A stretch of 64,000 nucleotides of DNA. It comes from Atherinomorus stipes. Lineage: Eukaryota > Chordata > Actinopteri > Atheriniformes > Atherinidae. Location: NCBI GenBank assembly GCA_023101725.1, contig JALJCO010003963.1, positions 1 through 64,000 on the forward strand, read 5' to 3'. Below are positions 10,796 to 22,042 of this stretch, in pieces (position 1 is the first letter of the stretch; each line of letters starts with the position of its first letter). The notes beneath the pieces were generated by a model. It worked only from the letters and a program-made list of their open reading frames with translations, ran no database searches and was not told where the DNA came from. Position numbers and translations under genes: made by a program.

Positions 10796-11145
10796 AGACA
10801 CACAACGGAACTTTTAGCAGTTTTCTCAGTGACGCGCCCCCTATCGGCGGCTAAACTAGCATCCATCTTGTTCGTACCTGTACTGTAAGCTCACTCCAGC
10901 CAGTAAAAGACAGTCTTATCTTGACTCTTGTTCTGTCCCTTCCTCTGTTTCTTTTCCTCTCTTCCTCCGGTGATGTTTCCTTGCGTTTCTTTACCGAATT
11001 CGACATGATGCGCATTCAAAACACCCGCGATGTTGATCCCTGGTTTACATCCGGTTGCTAGTGAGTGACACGGTGCTGCAGCCAATAGTCGGCTGCAACG
11101 TCACAGTTGCATCCCGGATGGGAATCTTACATACTGCTGTTTCTG
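10796..11145 (-). mobile_element. Family A segment, inverted orientation
   Basis: It begins AGACACACAACGGAAC after TTAA 10792-10795. Its reverse complement matches the right part of the family A copy at 34432-36070, for example gcgcatcatgtcg, aagaaacgcaaggaaac and ggatgtaaaccaggg. It preserves the uninterrupted target site of the Harbinger-like insertion at 34652 (aaaccagggatcaac). The right border is approximate. Confidence 0.65.
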
Positions 11146-11504
11146 AGTTTTGGGGGTAAAAATGCAAATATCTGACAACGACCTTTTACAGTGGGACATT
11201 TTCTGACGGTGCACGTGAGTCTGGAGTCTGGACATCTCTCATGTCATCCTACACGTGTGCTGTCAGACCCGGTGAGTCCGGTTCTGTAGAACATTTATGC
11301 CGCTGGGGAGGACGCAGAGATTATAAGTGCCATAATCAGTTCCTCCGTACAAGCGGACACGTGCGCTTCTGTTGTTTTTCTGCTTTTATCTGGATGTGAG
11401 GATGAAACGTTTCCCTGCCCACTGGAGACCCGACATGCCTCCGTTTCTGCACATTTGTGTTTTCCTGCACGGAGACAGTTTCACCCGCTGCTGCGTAAAG
11501 GGGA

Positions 11505-11556
11505 TCTCTCTCTCTCTCTCTCTTACTCTCTCTCTCTTTTTTTTTTTTCCCCCCAA
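11505..11556. repeat. (CT)n/(T)n tract
   Basis: CT dinucleotide repeats followed by a T-run and a C-run, within the hAT-like outer element. The low-complexity reading frames across it are artefacts. Confidence 0.85.
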
Positions 11557-12109
11557 AAACGCAAAGAAGAGAGTTTTGCGTTTTCCGTGGGTGAGTAACC
11601 AGAGTGGCTGGATCAATGGTTTCTCCTCTGATTCTCTTCATCAGCAGAACTGATGGTCAGTTTCAGGTCTGAAGAAGCAGCAGCAGAAACTTTCCTCCTG
11701 CTTCTGTTCTGTAGCCTATTTATGCGAATCTGACAGAGATGCTACTGTAAATAGAGATTTTTACATTTTCAGTTCGCATCACACTCTTCTTCACTGCAGC
11801 GCGAAGTCTGACACTTTTGATCCATCAGCTGATGGATAGAAAGGGCGCAGCAGCTCCAGCAACTGCTGCCTGTATAGATGCCTGTCTGTAAATTATGCCA
11901 AAGGGCGCGTATCGGCCAGCGCACCCGACGTATCGCCGATGCTGATACTAGCAAAAAACGCAAATATCGGCCTAATATATTGGCCGGCAGATGTAACAGT
12001 CGATCCCTACTAGGGTCTTGTTGCAGACATACCACAGCAGTAACTGCATTACTGATGATCGTCTCTGTTCAGGCTTTTCATCTTATTGCATTGAACCATA
12101 ATTGTCTTA

Positions 12110-13485
12110 GGGCCCGATTTACGAAAGGTTTGCGCTTGTTAAAACAGGCGCTATCTTCATTACGCACGCAATAATCCGCAGAGCTGATTTACAAAGCAGG
12201 GAAAAGGAGGTTTTGCGCCTGTAAAGGGGCAAAATAGCGCGTGTCCATTTTGCGCATGCTGAGATGAATATGAAACTGGGCGTTTCTGCAGAAGGCGAAA
12301 ATATTGGGAGGAGACTTTGCAAAACCTAGTTTAAACGGCAATGTGATCTATCAACCGTAAGGAAAGGGGGCAAAAGATTGGTGTAATTTAGCACGCTGAA
12401 AAGAGGTATAACTGGCATTTATAACTATAATGGCTGAAAGAATGCTGCACACGGGACTGCAGACATCGGGTCAGAATCATTTCTATGATGTGTTCAGGCG
12501 ACACGTCAAGTTTCATTATTTAATTAAATAACAATCAACATCACTGTTAAACACGGGTTATTTAGACATGAACCAGAACATCTGCAGCTGCAGCATCATG
12601 GTAGTTAAAGCTGACATTAATTATGTCTTTTTATTTTCTTTTCTTTTTGCCAATGGCATATTTTTTAATTAAATCATCTCCTGCTCCTCCACACGCAGCG
12701 ACTGCTGCTGCTCTGAGGTTGCTGCGGAAGTTGGCCCCACCCACAAAAACTAGTGAAAATAACCAGTAACGTCGCACAAACTAATGATACTATTTTTTTT
12801 TACTGAGTTTTGCATGGGGTAGGGGCAATTCCGGTCACGGCTGGCATTGTGCCAAAGAGCGCGAGTTGTGGTAATATCAGATCATCTTTACCAGCGTCTC
12901 GTTATCCACGTCCTTAAACTGACCTCTTTTACGACCCACAGGGAAACCTGCTGCAATTTTTATTTATAGTTATTATGAAGAGTTAATTTGAAAAAAGACA
13001 AACGCCACTGTGGAAAAACGGAGTTAACTGCTTTTGTTGCTGTTGGGTACAAGCACATTCCATTTTACATCATTAAAACCTCTACTTCACGTGAGCTTGA
13101 TTTTCTGAGAAAATTCAAAAAGTAAATGAAGAGTTTTTTGCAAAAGCAGATAACTCCGTTTTTTCTAAATGGCGTTTGTCTTTTTTGCAAATGAACTCTT
13201 CATATTTATCTTATATTCTGTTTTTTATTTGCATCATTATATCTCTGAAATGACATCTCTCTATCAGGATGAATTTCATTTTGCGTTAACCACATGCTCT
13301 TCTGAACTTTCCGTGGCGTAGGAGAGCGCACGCTAAATCTCATTTAAATCCTGCTGTTTGCGCCTGTTACAGATTGGCGTGTAATCTTTGTAGATCACCC
13401 GCAAACGCTAAAATGAAGCACACGCTATTTTTTTTGGAGGCAAAGACATTAGACTCGCAATTTGGAGTCTTTGTAAATCAGGCCC
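12110..13485. mobile_element. Harbinger-like non-autonomous element
   Basis: The left end is GGGCCCGATTTAC and the reverse complement of the right end is GGGCCTGATTTAC, with a 3-bp duplication TTA at 12107-12109 and 13486-13488. GGGCC ends with a 3-bp TTA/TAA duplication fit the PIF/Harbinger superfamily. The interior is 1376 bp with no recognised transposase or MYB gene. An internal inverted repeat lies at 12974-13204. Confidence 0.7.
12974..13204. repeat. Internal inverted repeat of the 12110-13485 element
   Basis: The left arm at about 12974-13041 (with aaaaagacaaacgcca and aacggagttaactgc) pairs with the right arm at about 13140-13204 (with gcagataactccgtt and ggcgtttgtctttttt). The spacer is about 100 bp. 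It may be a nested foldback element. Confidence 0.75.
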
Positions 13486-13658
13486 TTAGTTTTTTTCTGA
13501 GCACTGGTGTGCGCTGGTGTCCTAAAAGCAAACTTTAATTTGCTGCCACGAACGTTCATCCTGGTAGATTTGCAGCATGTTGTGACAACCCGCTTCTGGC
13601 ACAGAGCTGGTGGCACCGCTTTTACTCTCCCTCAGCACTGTCCCTCACTGTCGGACAT

Positions 13659-13740
13659 GTTAAAAAGGGCTCCAGAGTCTTGCTCAGCATGAGGGTGAGT
13701 AGAAAATGAAGGCACATCATTCCGTGGGTGTACTATTCCT
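13659..13740 (+). mobile_element. Family F, 5'-truncated copy
   Basis: The right end is typical of family F (ctccagagtcttgctcagca, then gggtgtactattcct) and is followed by TTAA at 13741-13744. The left part is missing. Confidence 0.8.
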
Positions 13741-13744
13741 TTAA

Positions 13745-14560
13745 AATCCTGTTTGTCAGGAGGGACACCTGGCTGGCACCCTAACAAAAGACAAAGTTAC
13801 TAGAAGACCCTGTAAATCATCACAGTTTGTCCCGCCGACTGCTGTTCTGGAGATTTTAGTTGAGCAGAAGATCTCCCCAGGAAGTCCAGAGTGAATGTCG
13901 GATTTGCTTTCTGACATATGAGAGCATCTCTGGAACATTTCAGGATTTAGTCATGATCTCAAAGTGCTCCTGAACTCCAGCAACACCCTCTCTTAAGAAG
14001 AACGTGTATTTCTGGCTGACTGTTTTGTTTATATTTGCATAATTCAAATTATTTCTTAAACCTGAGGTCTCAGAGCTGCTCCACATCTCCTGCCACTTCT
14101 CTCTGTTTAAGAGGCCCCTGCTGGCCCCTCTCAGCCTCCCAGACCCCAGATGAAAACCATGATTGGTCCTCTGTGGGAATGTTTTAGGGCCTTCAATTAC
14201 CTGTCTGCGGAAGTGCCTGTTAATGCTTACTCTGCATGCATGCCTCGGCAGGGGTCTTGAACCTGAGCTCCATTTAACTTGCTCTAAAATGACTGCTGGA
14301 CTCACCTTCCTGGGCAGCACACATCAAATGCAGAAGAGAAGTGAAGGAAAAGGAAAGAAATGAGAATGAAGAACTGGTAACAAGTGAGCCTGGGTGAATA
14401 CATCTGCGTGTGTGTGAGTTAGAAAACTCATGAGCTGTCACTGACGCTGACTGAGCCTGACTGAGGTCGGTTTGGGTCTCACGTGAAATGATGGATGTTG
14501 GTTAAAGCAGCATGATGAAGCCTGGCATGGCTGGCTCCTGGCTCGTGTCTGTGTTACATG
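13745..14560. other. Unassigned non-coding DNA
   Basis: No gene or element end was recognised. The 126-aa minus-strand frame at 13940-14320 has no motif I know and no splice or promoter context. Confidence 0.4.
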
Positions 14561-14562
14561 TA

Positions 14563-15588
14563 CACTACACTGCCAAAAGTATCGTCTCACCTGCATTGAC
14601 TCACATCGGAGCTTCAGTAACGTCCATTCCTGATCCGGCGGGTTCAGGATGACGTTGGTCCACCTTTGCAGCTAGAACAGCTTCATCTTCTGGGAACGCT
14701 GTCCACAAGGTTTAGGAGTGTTTCTGGGAATCTTTGACCATCTTCCAGAAGCACATTTGTGAGGTCACTGGTGCACAGTCATGTTGGAAGAGGAAGGGGC
14801 CAGCTCCAAACTGGTCCCACAAAGTTGGGACATGGAATTGTCCAGAATGTCTCGGTATGCTGAAGCATTCAGAGTTCCTTTCACTGGAACTAAGGGGCCA
14901 AGCCCAGCTCCTGAAAACACCCCCACACCATAACCCCCCCTCCACCAAACTTTACACTTGGCACAATGCAGTCAGACAAGTACCGTTGTCCTGGCAACCA
15001 CCAAACTCAGACTCCTCCATCAGATTACCAGATGAAGAAGCGTGATTGGTCCTCCAGAGAACGCCTCCACTGCTCCAGAGTCCAGTGGCGGCTGCTTTCC
15101 ACCACTGCATCCATGCTTTGCATTGCACTTGGTGATGGATGGATGGATGCAGCTGGTCGCCATGGAAACCCATTCCATGAAGCTCTCTGTCACTGTTCTT
15201 GAGCTGATTTGAAGGCCACATGAAGTTTGGAGGTCTGTAGAGATTGACTCTGCAGAAAGTTGGCCACGTCTTCGCACTCTGCGCTTCAGCATCCGCTGAG
15301 TTGCTGTCGTTCCCAAACACTTCCATTTTCCTATAATGCAGCTGACAGTGACTGTGGAATATTTAGGAGGAAATTTCACCACTGGATTGTTGCACAGGTG
15401 GCATCCTATCACAGCTCCACGCTGGAATTCACTGAGCTCCTGAGAGCGACACATTCTTTCACACGTTTGTAGAAACAGTCTGCATGCCGGGCTGCTTCAT
15501 TTATACACCTGTGGACATGGAAGTGATGGAACACCTGATTCCATCACTTGTATGGATGAGCAAATACAGTACTTTTGGCAATAGAGTG
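14563..15588 (-). mobile_element. Tc1-like transposon, dead copy
   Basis: The ends are CACTACACTGCCAAAAGTA and the near reverse complement TACTTTTGGCAATAGAGTG, flanked by TA at 14561-14562 and 15589-15590, the canonical Tc1/mariner target. The 1026-bp element is shorter than a typical fish Tc1-like element (about 1.2-1.6 kb) and carries a broken transposase on the minus strand. Confidence 0.92.
14712..15454 (-). pseudogene. Tc1-like transposase, frameshifted
   Basis: Read on the minus strand, the N-terminal frame (15454 down to 15020) begins MCRSQELSEFQRGAVIGCHL, a helix-turn-helix DNA-binding start characteristic of Tc1-like transposases. It continues through a second DNA-binding half with RRRGQLSAESI. 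The catalytic half is split over other frames. One frame at 14952-15326 has HGMGFHGDQL, and another at 14712-14948 has [12 protein letters not shown] and FGAGPFLFQHDCAPV, which match the conserved GGG-VWG-F and FQHDNAPVH blocks that include the second catalytic Asp. The C-terminal block with the last acidic residue is missing or unrecognisable. Several frame changes and the shortened length show it cannot encode an active enzyme. In life the family catalyses cut-and-paste transposition into TA. Confidence 0.9.
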
Positions 15589-15599
15589 TACATGTACGG

Positions 15600-15670
15600 C
15601 CATAATGAAATGAAATGAAAATGAAAAAGAAAAATACTTTATTCATCCCAGAAGGGAAATTCAGTATTGT
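15600..15670 (-). mobile_element. LINE/SINE 3'-tail fragment
   Basis: On the minus strand it reads aatttcccttctgggatgaa, then taaag and an A/T-rich tail with cattttcatttcatttcat. This closely resembles the 3' end of the Rex1-type LINE at 49530-50815 (gaatttccctcctgggaaaa, then ataaagg). Only the tail is present. Confidence 0.55.
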
Positions 15671-16332
15671 AAAAGCTCATTTTTTTTAATTATTATTTTA
15701 TTTTATTATTTTAGATATTTTATTTTTTTCGTAATCAACAAAGCAGCGTAGAGAAGACAACTTTTGTTTTTATGATTCACACTTTTATTATTGAATGTGA
15801 TGCATGTGTCTGTGTGAATGTAATTTCCATCACATGCATTATTTTTGTACCTTGTGGTTGAAAAAGGCTGCAGACTTTTAAGATTCCAAAATTACTAAAC
15901 CAGAACACTGAAAATATCTTCAGGACTGAAGTGACAACGCTACAGAGCCCTGCAGGTAACATGGCCACTTTGTTTCTTTTGCAATTTTCGTTGCAAAAAT
16001 TTTTGCAATATCACGGAAAAAAAGTATGCAGGTCATGAAGCAGTGTCAACTGGAGTTTCACAGCCGCTGTCATGGTTAAAGCTAGGGTTGGCAATGTTGG
16101 AAAAACGGCTCGAACAAGCAACATGTTAAAAAAACACACCACCCAAAACCAGACGCAGGGACGTGTGCGCCGATGTTTTACGAGCAGGTTAACGATAACA
16201 GCCGAGTGGATAGCTTGTTAGCTTGATAGTAAACAGCTAACGAACCACGTTTCTAAAAGCTTTAATCCGCTCACCTCCAACTCTTTCTGTGGTGTAAGAG
16301 GCCCACACTGCAACTGTCAACGCCGCCAAGAC

Positions 16333-16342
<10 letters not shown>
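15671..16342. other. Unassigned non-coding DNA
   Basis: AT-rich at first, then a block starting gctagggttggcaatgttgg at about 16082 that looks like a dispersed non-autonomous element, though no paired end was identified. No gene was seen. Confidence 0.35.
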
Positions 16343-16363
<21 letters not shown>

Positions 16364-16364
16364 G
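16343..16364. repeat. Poly(G) run, 22 nt
   Basis: An uninterrupted G-run preceded by a T-run. It could form G-quadruplexes and is a likely assembly or sequencing error site. Confidence 0.85.
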
Positions 16365-16678
16365 CAGCAGCATTTAGCAGTCTGTTAGCTATATTTGTTT
16401 ACAGTGAGTGGGATGGTGCACGTGTGAGAGGGGGGCAGCTGCAGTGTTCTGGTTTTGTATCAGATCTGCAGGGGCATAAATTTGTCAGTTACAGACGATT
16501 GTGTCAAACATGGTTCCTGTCAACATCCTCCCTCATGTGCCAATGCAAACTGATGGGTGAGGTAGTTCTGATAACTGAACTCCAGACCGGGAGTTACAGG
16601 AACTGATCCGAGAACCTCTCTGTCCGAATACGCCTTATAAGGCACTATCTGTAGCCAACTTCCTAAATTTCACCAATA

Positions 16679-16971
16679 CACTGCAAGAACTCATATCTTA
16701 CCAAGTATACTGTATTTTTCTAATTTCTAGTCAAAATATCTCATCACACTTCAAATAAGACAAAATCACCTAAATAGAAACATTTCAGTGAGTTATGGGA
16801 ACTTGTTTTAAGACAAATGCATCTTATTTTTAAGAAATCCTATTAAAAAATTTCACTTGTTCTATTGGTAGATTTTTTTTGCTTATTACAAGCAAACAAC
16901 ATAGGCATTATATGTTTTTACTTTTTTTAAGAGTGACCAAGATGCTTTTGCTTGTAATAAGAAGTTCAGTG
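16679..16971. mobile_element. Short CACTG-ended element (En/Spm-like MITE)
   Basis: It starts CACTGCAAGAACTCATATC and ends TTCAGTG, with internal ctagtcaaaatatctcatca and tgcttttgcttgtaataag. CACTG...CAGTG ends are typical of CACTA/EnSpm elements. The body of AAGA/TCTT-rich sequence is typical of short fish members. No convincing 2-3 bp duplication was seen. Confidence 0.6.
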
Positions 16972-17051
16972 TGTGAGTCGCAAACAAATAACTTCAGAAA
17001 ACTTCAGTATGATATAGCCCAGATGGAAAAAACACTTGACTAAATAGAACT

Positions 17052-17052
<1 letters not shown>

Positions 17053-17115
<63 letters not shown>
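17053..17115. repeat. (AT)n microsatellite
   Basis: About 63 bp of uninterrupted AT dinucleotides. Confidence 0.95.
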
Positions 17116-17119
<4 letters not shown>

Positions 17120-17574
17120 CATTATTTTCTTTGTTTTATTGTATTACATCAGGGAGAGCTGAAATATCCCACTGCACCCAAAGGCATCACCCAGCACGTA
17201 ATCCCACGTGGGGACACGTATCCCTCAGCAGCCAATCACAGACTGCACTGTGCGCATTCGGCCATCAGCTCGGAAGTAAGATGATCCAGGCGCTCGTTTC
17301 ACTTCCGGTTCTCAGAGATTAGCCGCGAATAGAGCCTGAGGAGTCACGTGACAATTCTGAGCGAAGCGGAGTCGCGCCGCCATGATGTTGGTACAGATTT
17401 GACTGTCAAAACGAGAGCTGACGGGAGTTTTAACATTGGAGGGAAAAGGAGTAAAGAAGAAAAGCCGTACAGAAATAATTTAATGTCTAGTTTTCATGCT
17501 AATGCTAGCTCGGTGTCTCACAGGCATCCTCTTACCATCCATCTTGTGGAGAAGGGTCTATCTGCGGGTTGGAA

Positions 17575-17735
17575 GAGAGGGGGGTGTGGGAGTGTGGGGG
17601 TGTGTGTGTGGGGGGGGGTGGGGGGGTGGGGGGGTGTTGGGGTGGGGTGTTTCTCGACGACCCCCCCACGAGGAAAAAGGGAGTAAAGTTAAACCCTACC
17701 CCCCCCCCCTACCCTTAACTAAACCTAACCCGACC
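17575..17735. repeat. G/T-rich tract followed by C-rich tract
   Basis: The stretch 17575-17650 is almost only G and T. The stretch 17665-17735 contains C-runs and aaccctaccc-type motifs. Reading frames here are Gly/Trp/Val low complexity and not protein. Confidence 0.7.
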
Positions 17736-17879
17736 CACCCACACTACAATACGCCCAAACTTAGACCGGCCCAAAGAATGGAAGGCCAGAGGGATATAAA
17801 GATGATATAGGCTGTGGCAGCGCCGGAGTCACCGTGTGCCCAGCTTGAACATAGAGCAACGGTGAGAATGGAGTCACTG

Positions 17880-17924
17880 TAAAGGAGGGAAGAAAAGGAA
17901 AAAAAAAATATATATTGGGGGAAA

Positions 17925-17955
<31 letters not shown>

Positions 17956-18620
17956 GAAAATATAAAGAGGTAGTAATGAGAAGAAAACTCATAAAAAAAT
18001 GGGGGGGGTGGGGGAAAGGGGGATATAGGGGGAACAGGGGAGATAATGTTGATTAGATAAAATAAGCATATTATTGGAATTGGGAAAATGGGGGGGGGGG
18101 GGGAAGGTGAAAGGAAAAAAGGAGGAAAAGGGGAAATAGGAAGAGAAAGAAGAATAAAAAAAAAAAAAATAAAGTAAGAAAGGAGTGGGGCCCCCAGGGG
18201 ATGAAGAAGATTTTATAAATCAATTGTGAAAATCAGAGAGAAAAGAGGTTATAAAGCTAAAAAAGAGAGAATAGAGGGGGGGGGGGGGGGGGGAAAAAAA
18301 GAGGAGAGGGGGGGGGGGGGGGGGGGGGGGAAAGAGAAAGGGGGAGATAAATAAGAAGAATAAAAAGAGAAGAAAAGGAGAAGAGAAGAAAAGGAGGAGA
18401 GGAAGAAGAAGAAGAGAAAGAAAGAAAAGAGGAAGAAGAAGAGAAGGAAGAAGAAGAAGAAGGAAGAAGAAGGAAGAGGGAGAAAGGAAAAAGGAGAGAG
18501 AAGGAGAAGAAGAAATGGAGAAGAGAAAAGGAGAAGAAAGAAAGAAGAGAAAAAAAAGAAAAGAGAGAATATGATAAAAGAAGAAGGAACAAAAAAAATA
18601 CAATAAACACAACAACAGAA
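17880..18620. repeat. Long polypurine/polypyrimidine tract with G-runs
   Basis: The plus strand is almost entirely A and G. It includes an uninterrupted purine stretch at 18362-18515, then a single T, then purine again to 18569. There are G-runs of 18 and 23 nt at 18276-18293 and 18308-18330. Mirror-like homopurine tracts of this size can adopt triplex (H-DNA) and quadruplex structures. The Phe/Ser/Leu-rich minus-strand frames are artefacts of the composition. Confidence 0.9.
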
Positions 18621-18639
18621 GAAAAACAGAAAGAAATTA

Positions 18640-19975
18640 AGATGTGTTCGCATCATGTCTCTGTGGATGTTCAATGTGCTAAAGACAGCTACATGGTTTT
18701 CAAGACTGGGAGTAAATCGAGGTGAACAATGTTACAGTGTTATGAATATGCAAGTACAAACAGTTATAATATTTCAAGCTGATGAATATATCTTTAAAGT
18801 TGTCCTTCCATGGTGATGTCATTAATATTTCTGTGTTCTCCATTATTATTGAATGCATTCTGCATCGTTTCTGTTTAAAAAAACCTTCTGGTATCTTTGT
18901 ATCCAGCTGTATTTGTATACTAGAAGAGAGGCTTGTGGTCCAACGGCAGCTTTTCCGGGTCCTTCTCATGAATTTCCGTCTGATTGGCTGCCTCCCATCA
19001 GTGTATGAAGGAAGCTCCGCCCTCTGCTCTTATTTCGTTACAGACAGGAAATAGAGCCGACAAACAAGTTTGTTCCGCCATGCTAACAAACAGTTAGCTA
19101 ATTAGCTTCTCAACTCCGAAGCTACAGTCGTGCCGTCTTTACTTCTAGTGTGTAGTGGAGGGTTACCTGCCTTCCAATGGACAGATAGAAACCCCACGTG
19201 GGATACGCTATTTGCAATGTGACGTAGAAGTGCGAGGCTGTTCCCGATTCGCTCTTTTCTTCGTATTGTTTCTCTGATGAGGAAGCACAGCCGACTGGGG
19301 GGAACGCAACGCTAGCAAGTCAGCATGTGTAAGTAAACAAGGGGAAACCCTCCATATTTCAGAAGGAGCAAGTTAAACGGGTTTTCAGTGGAAGGAGGCC
19401 TTTAAGGAAAGAGAAAAGTTCTTTATTTTATGCTGATGAGTGTATTTGAAAAGAGAAGTTTTAGTTGGGTTGGTTTCTCTATTGCCAATCTAATGAAAGG
19501 AAATAATATGATGCATTATATGACAATTTTTTTTTGTGTTTGGTAAGTGCACATTGCTGAAAGTAATTCAGAGTAATTTTTGGTGCAGGCTTTCCTATTG
19601 CACGGGGAGGCCTATAGTGCAGGAGGAGTAATTAAGCACACTTTTGATATCTCTGAAAACAATGTATTTTACTTTTGTTGTTACTGCACCTTACTACTCC
19701 AGTTATGTCATCATACCAGTTCAGTATTATTAATCACTTACCGTGATGAAATGCGCTCACTGTTCATGAAAACAGTAAGAATGTGAGCTCTTAAACATTT
19801 AGTTCTCATACTTGAACTTGTTATATTTTGAATGTTGTACAACCAGAAAGAATGAGATTTGATTTGATTTAAGATTTATTAATGACATTTAAAGCGTTAA
19901 TAATTGCACTTTGAGTGCTTTTAGATGAAGCATCCGAGGATGAACTGTAATGAATGCATTTGACCTTGTCTGCAG
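18640..19975. other. Unassigned DNA upstream of the candidate exon
   Basis: No transposon ends were recognised. The segment 18700-18950 is relatively non-repetitive in appearance. The segment 18960-19330 contains short gctaac/agctaa clusters of the kind seen inside the TTAA elements here, so it may be an unrecognised element. Confidence 0.35.
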
Positions 19976-20061
19976 GTCAGGTCTTTTTGAGCGGACAGTG
20001 AATTCCAAGGAGCAGAACAAGATCCCAGATGGCGAGCCGAAGGACCTCGGAGAAGATACAC
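19976..20061 (+). CDS. Candidate internal coding exon, product unknown
   Basis: An 86-bp segment follows an acceptor-like ttgaccttgtctgcag and ends before a gt (acac|gtacc). It is open in the frame that reads SGLFERTVNSKEQNKIPDGE, then PKDLGEDT. The peptide is hydrophilic, with balanced charged residues and no low complexity, unlike the random frames around it. It lies in a stretch without recognised repeats. The donor gtacca is a weak match to the consensus, and alternative donors downstream (for example cag|gtgcac near 20113) are possible. I do not recognise the protein. If real, it would be one exon of a host gene whose other exons lie outside or have escaped notice. It could also be a chance open stretch. 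Confidence 0.35.
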
Positions 20062-22034
20062 GTACCATTCACACATGCATTCATCTTTCACTCTCAGGAA
20101 CCCTTAATATCAGGTGCACCTGCAACAACTCAGGGCCCCAACAGACAATTTTATTTTCTGTGCGCACCATCTTTTATTTATTTATTTTTTTCTCTTTGTT
20201 TTGGGGGTTTATTCAAATATTTCTTATACCACTTAAATTGTTCTCTGTAAAAATACACGAGTGGCTACTCAAACTTCAGTTCTGTGTTCCTCATTATTGT
20301 TGCTCAACATTTGGCTCTTACCGAATCTAGAGCTTCTGAGGCTAGCCCTTTTGTCTATTATAGTGCATGATTATTATACTGTAATCTATCTCCATATTGG
20401 AATATCGGTTACAATGACGACCTACAGGAGCAACTCTGCGAGTTATTCCTCATCTTTCAGAAACCGTAGCATCGACCTTAGCCTGAACTTTGATGGCATG
20501 TAACCGTATTTATTGTCTCTGGGTGCTGCAGGATAAAATGTTGTGACCGCCAGTCTGAGTGAATGTTTGTGTGGGTTCGTCTCCACCGTGCACCAGGCAG
20601 CATGGAAACTTCCAGGTTTCCCACATGTTTCAGTCTGTAAATCCTCCACAAAGACCGGGATGAGACAGGTTTCCCAGGATAATGAGCTGCGTCGGCGGCT
20701 TGAAGCAGCTGATCTGAGTCATTTAGACGGGATCATGAAAGCAGGATAAAGACAAAAGTCTGAAAAGAGGGTGAGGACGGTCTCCTCCCCCTTCCTCGCC
20801 TTTATTCGGCAGTTAATGACTCCTGAGGGTAGAGGTGAGGGGTGAGGAAAGGCGGCAGGTGTGACTGTCACAACCAATATCTGACACACACCTCGTGCAT
20901 GGCCATTTCCACACACACACTCATCACCTCTCATCCCTCCGTTCCTCCCTCACCTTCGGCATCACACCTTCATTCATCCACTCTTCTCCTCCATCAGCAG
21001 CAGACCTCGCTCCTTCTATCCTCCTTTCACTTGTCTGCAGCCTCCCTTCTTTCACCCCCTCCCTCCTCTGCTCTTTCACCCTCTCCACACTTGTCGTCCC
21101 GATTATGCAGATGAGTGTTTGTGGCGGGGCCCTAAAAAGCAGATTAGGGCTGGGGGAGCCTCTTGATTGTAACATGGTTATTCCACCGAGGCCAGCAGGA
21201 GGAGGGCATGAGCACACACACATGCGTGTGCATGATTCTACCTCCATACGTTGCCTTTATTCCTAATGTGGTTCTTCTGGTGTCCGAAGTGTGTGTGTGT
21301 GTGTGTAATCATATGCGTGTGTGCATGTGAGTCGTGCGTGTCTAGGCATGGAGGGAGTGCAAGATGGCGAGGCCACTTAGCGCCGGGCCATATGTGTGTT
21401 TAGTGTTGTGGGACGGGTCTTAATGGGAGGCTTGGCAGCGCTCGGTACAGGAGGAAGAGGCTGGACGGATTGTTGTGCTCACGCTTGTAGTTTAGTCCAG
21501 AAACACTTAAAGAAGGTGAACCAACTAAGATTATGGAAATAATTTCCACCCAAGTCAAATTATTTAATTGATTCAAAAATAATTTTGTTTATTGAAACAA
21601 AATTTCAATTAACAACCCAAAATATTTAAATGTAAATATTTTGGGTCAACTGTTTAATAATTGTGGTTTATTATTAGATCTGTATCAGTATATCAGATGC
21701 AGCATCTGGGTACATGCAGAGTCTACGTGAATGTGCGTCAGGAGTACTTTAACCTCTCAATGTCAAGCATCTGATTTAATGTGGACCAGCGTCCAACTCT
21801 GAGCGTCAAGACGCCAAAAACACATCTGGTCTGAAAGCACCATTAAAAAAAACTGTCTGAGGCCTCATTTAGAAAACTGTGCAGGTGAATTTGGCTCATA
21901 TCCCGCCCCCTACACACCCACATTCTACCATAAAAGGTGAATCCAAAGCACCTGACGGATATTTCTGCATATGCAGTAAATACGCCGGCTGATCTGTGGC
22001 GTTTAAAGCTGAATCGTGGCGGTTACATCCTGCC
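20062..22034. other. Unassigned non-coding DNA with simple-sequence patches
   Basis: It contains a pyrimidine-rich stretch at about 20925-21100 (tcctcc/ctccc) and a short (GT)n at 21288-21306. The Ser/Pro/Leu-rich frames at 20842-21266 reflect that composition. No element ends were recognised. Confidence 0.4.
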
Positions 22035-22042
22035 GTTCCGAC

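Larger units (their letters stand above)
8195..12009. mobile_element. hAT-like element, outer shell of a four-level nest
   Basis: The left end TAGAGATCGACCGATAC and the reverse complement of the right end (TAGGGATCGACTGTTAC) form a short imperfect inverted repeat. A perfect 8-bp duplication, ctagggtc, lies outside both. Eight-base duplications are diagnostic of hAT elements. Both ends are rich in GATA/TATCGGC motifs, giving a long, looser sub-terminal inverted repeat. The element's own sequence is roughly 8195-8852 and 11146-12009; the rest is later insertions. No hAT transposase was recognised, so it is either non-autonomous or has lost its gene. Confidence 0.8.

Noticed and set aside
13940..14320. 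126-aa minus-strand frame
   Set aside because: No motif, no splice or promoter context, and composition like the surroundings.
15260..15472. Plus-strand frames across the Tc1-like element
   Set aside because: They are antisense shadows of the minus-strand transposase.
17690..17730. Interstitial telomere-like sequence (cctaaccc motifs)
   Set aside because: Only scattered near-matches in a C-rich patch; there is no tandem TTAGGG/CCCTAA array.
18220..18674. Several overlapping Phe/Ser/Leu-rich frames over 100 aa
   Set aside because: They come from the polypurine tract read on the minus strand and are open in all three frames because of composition.
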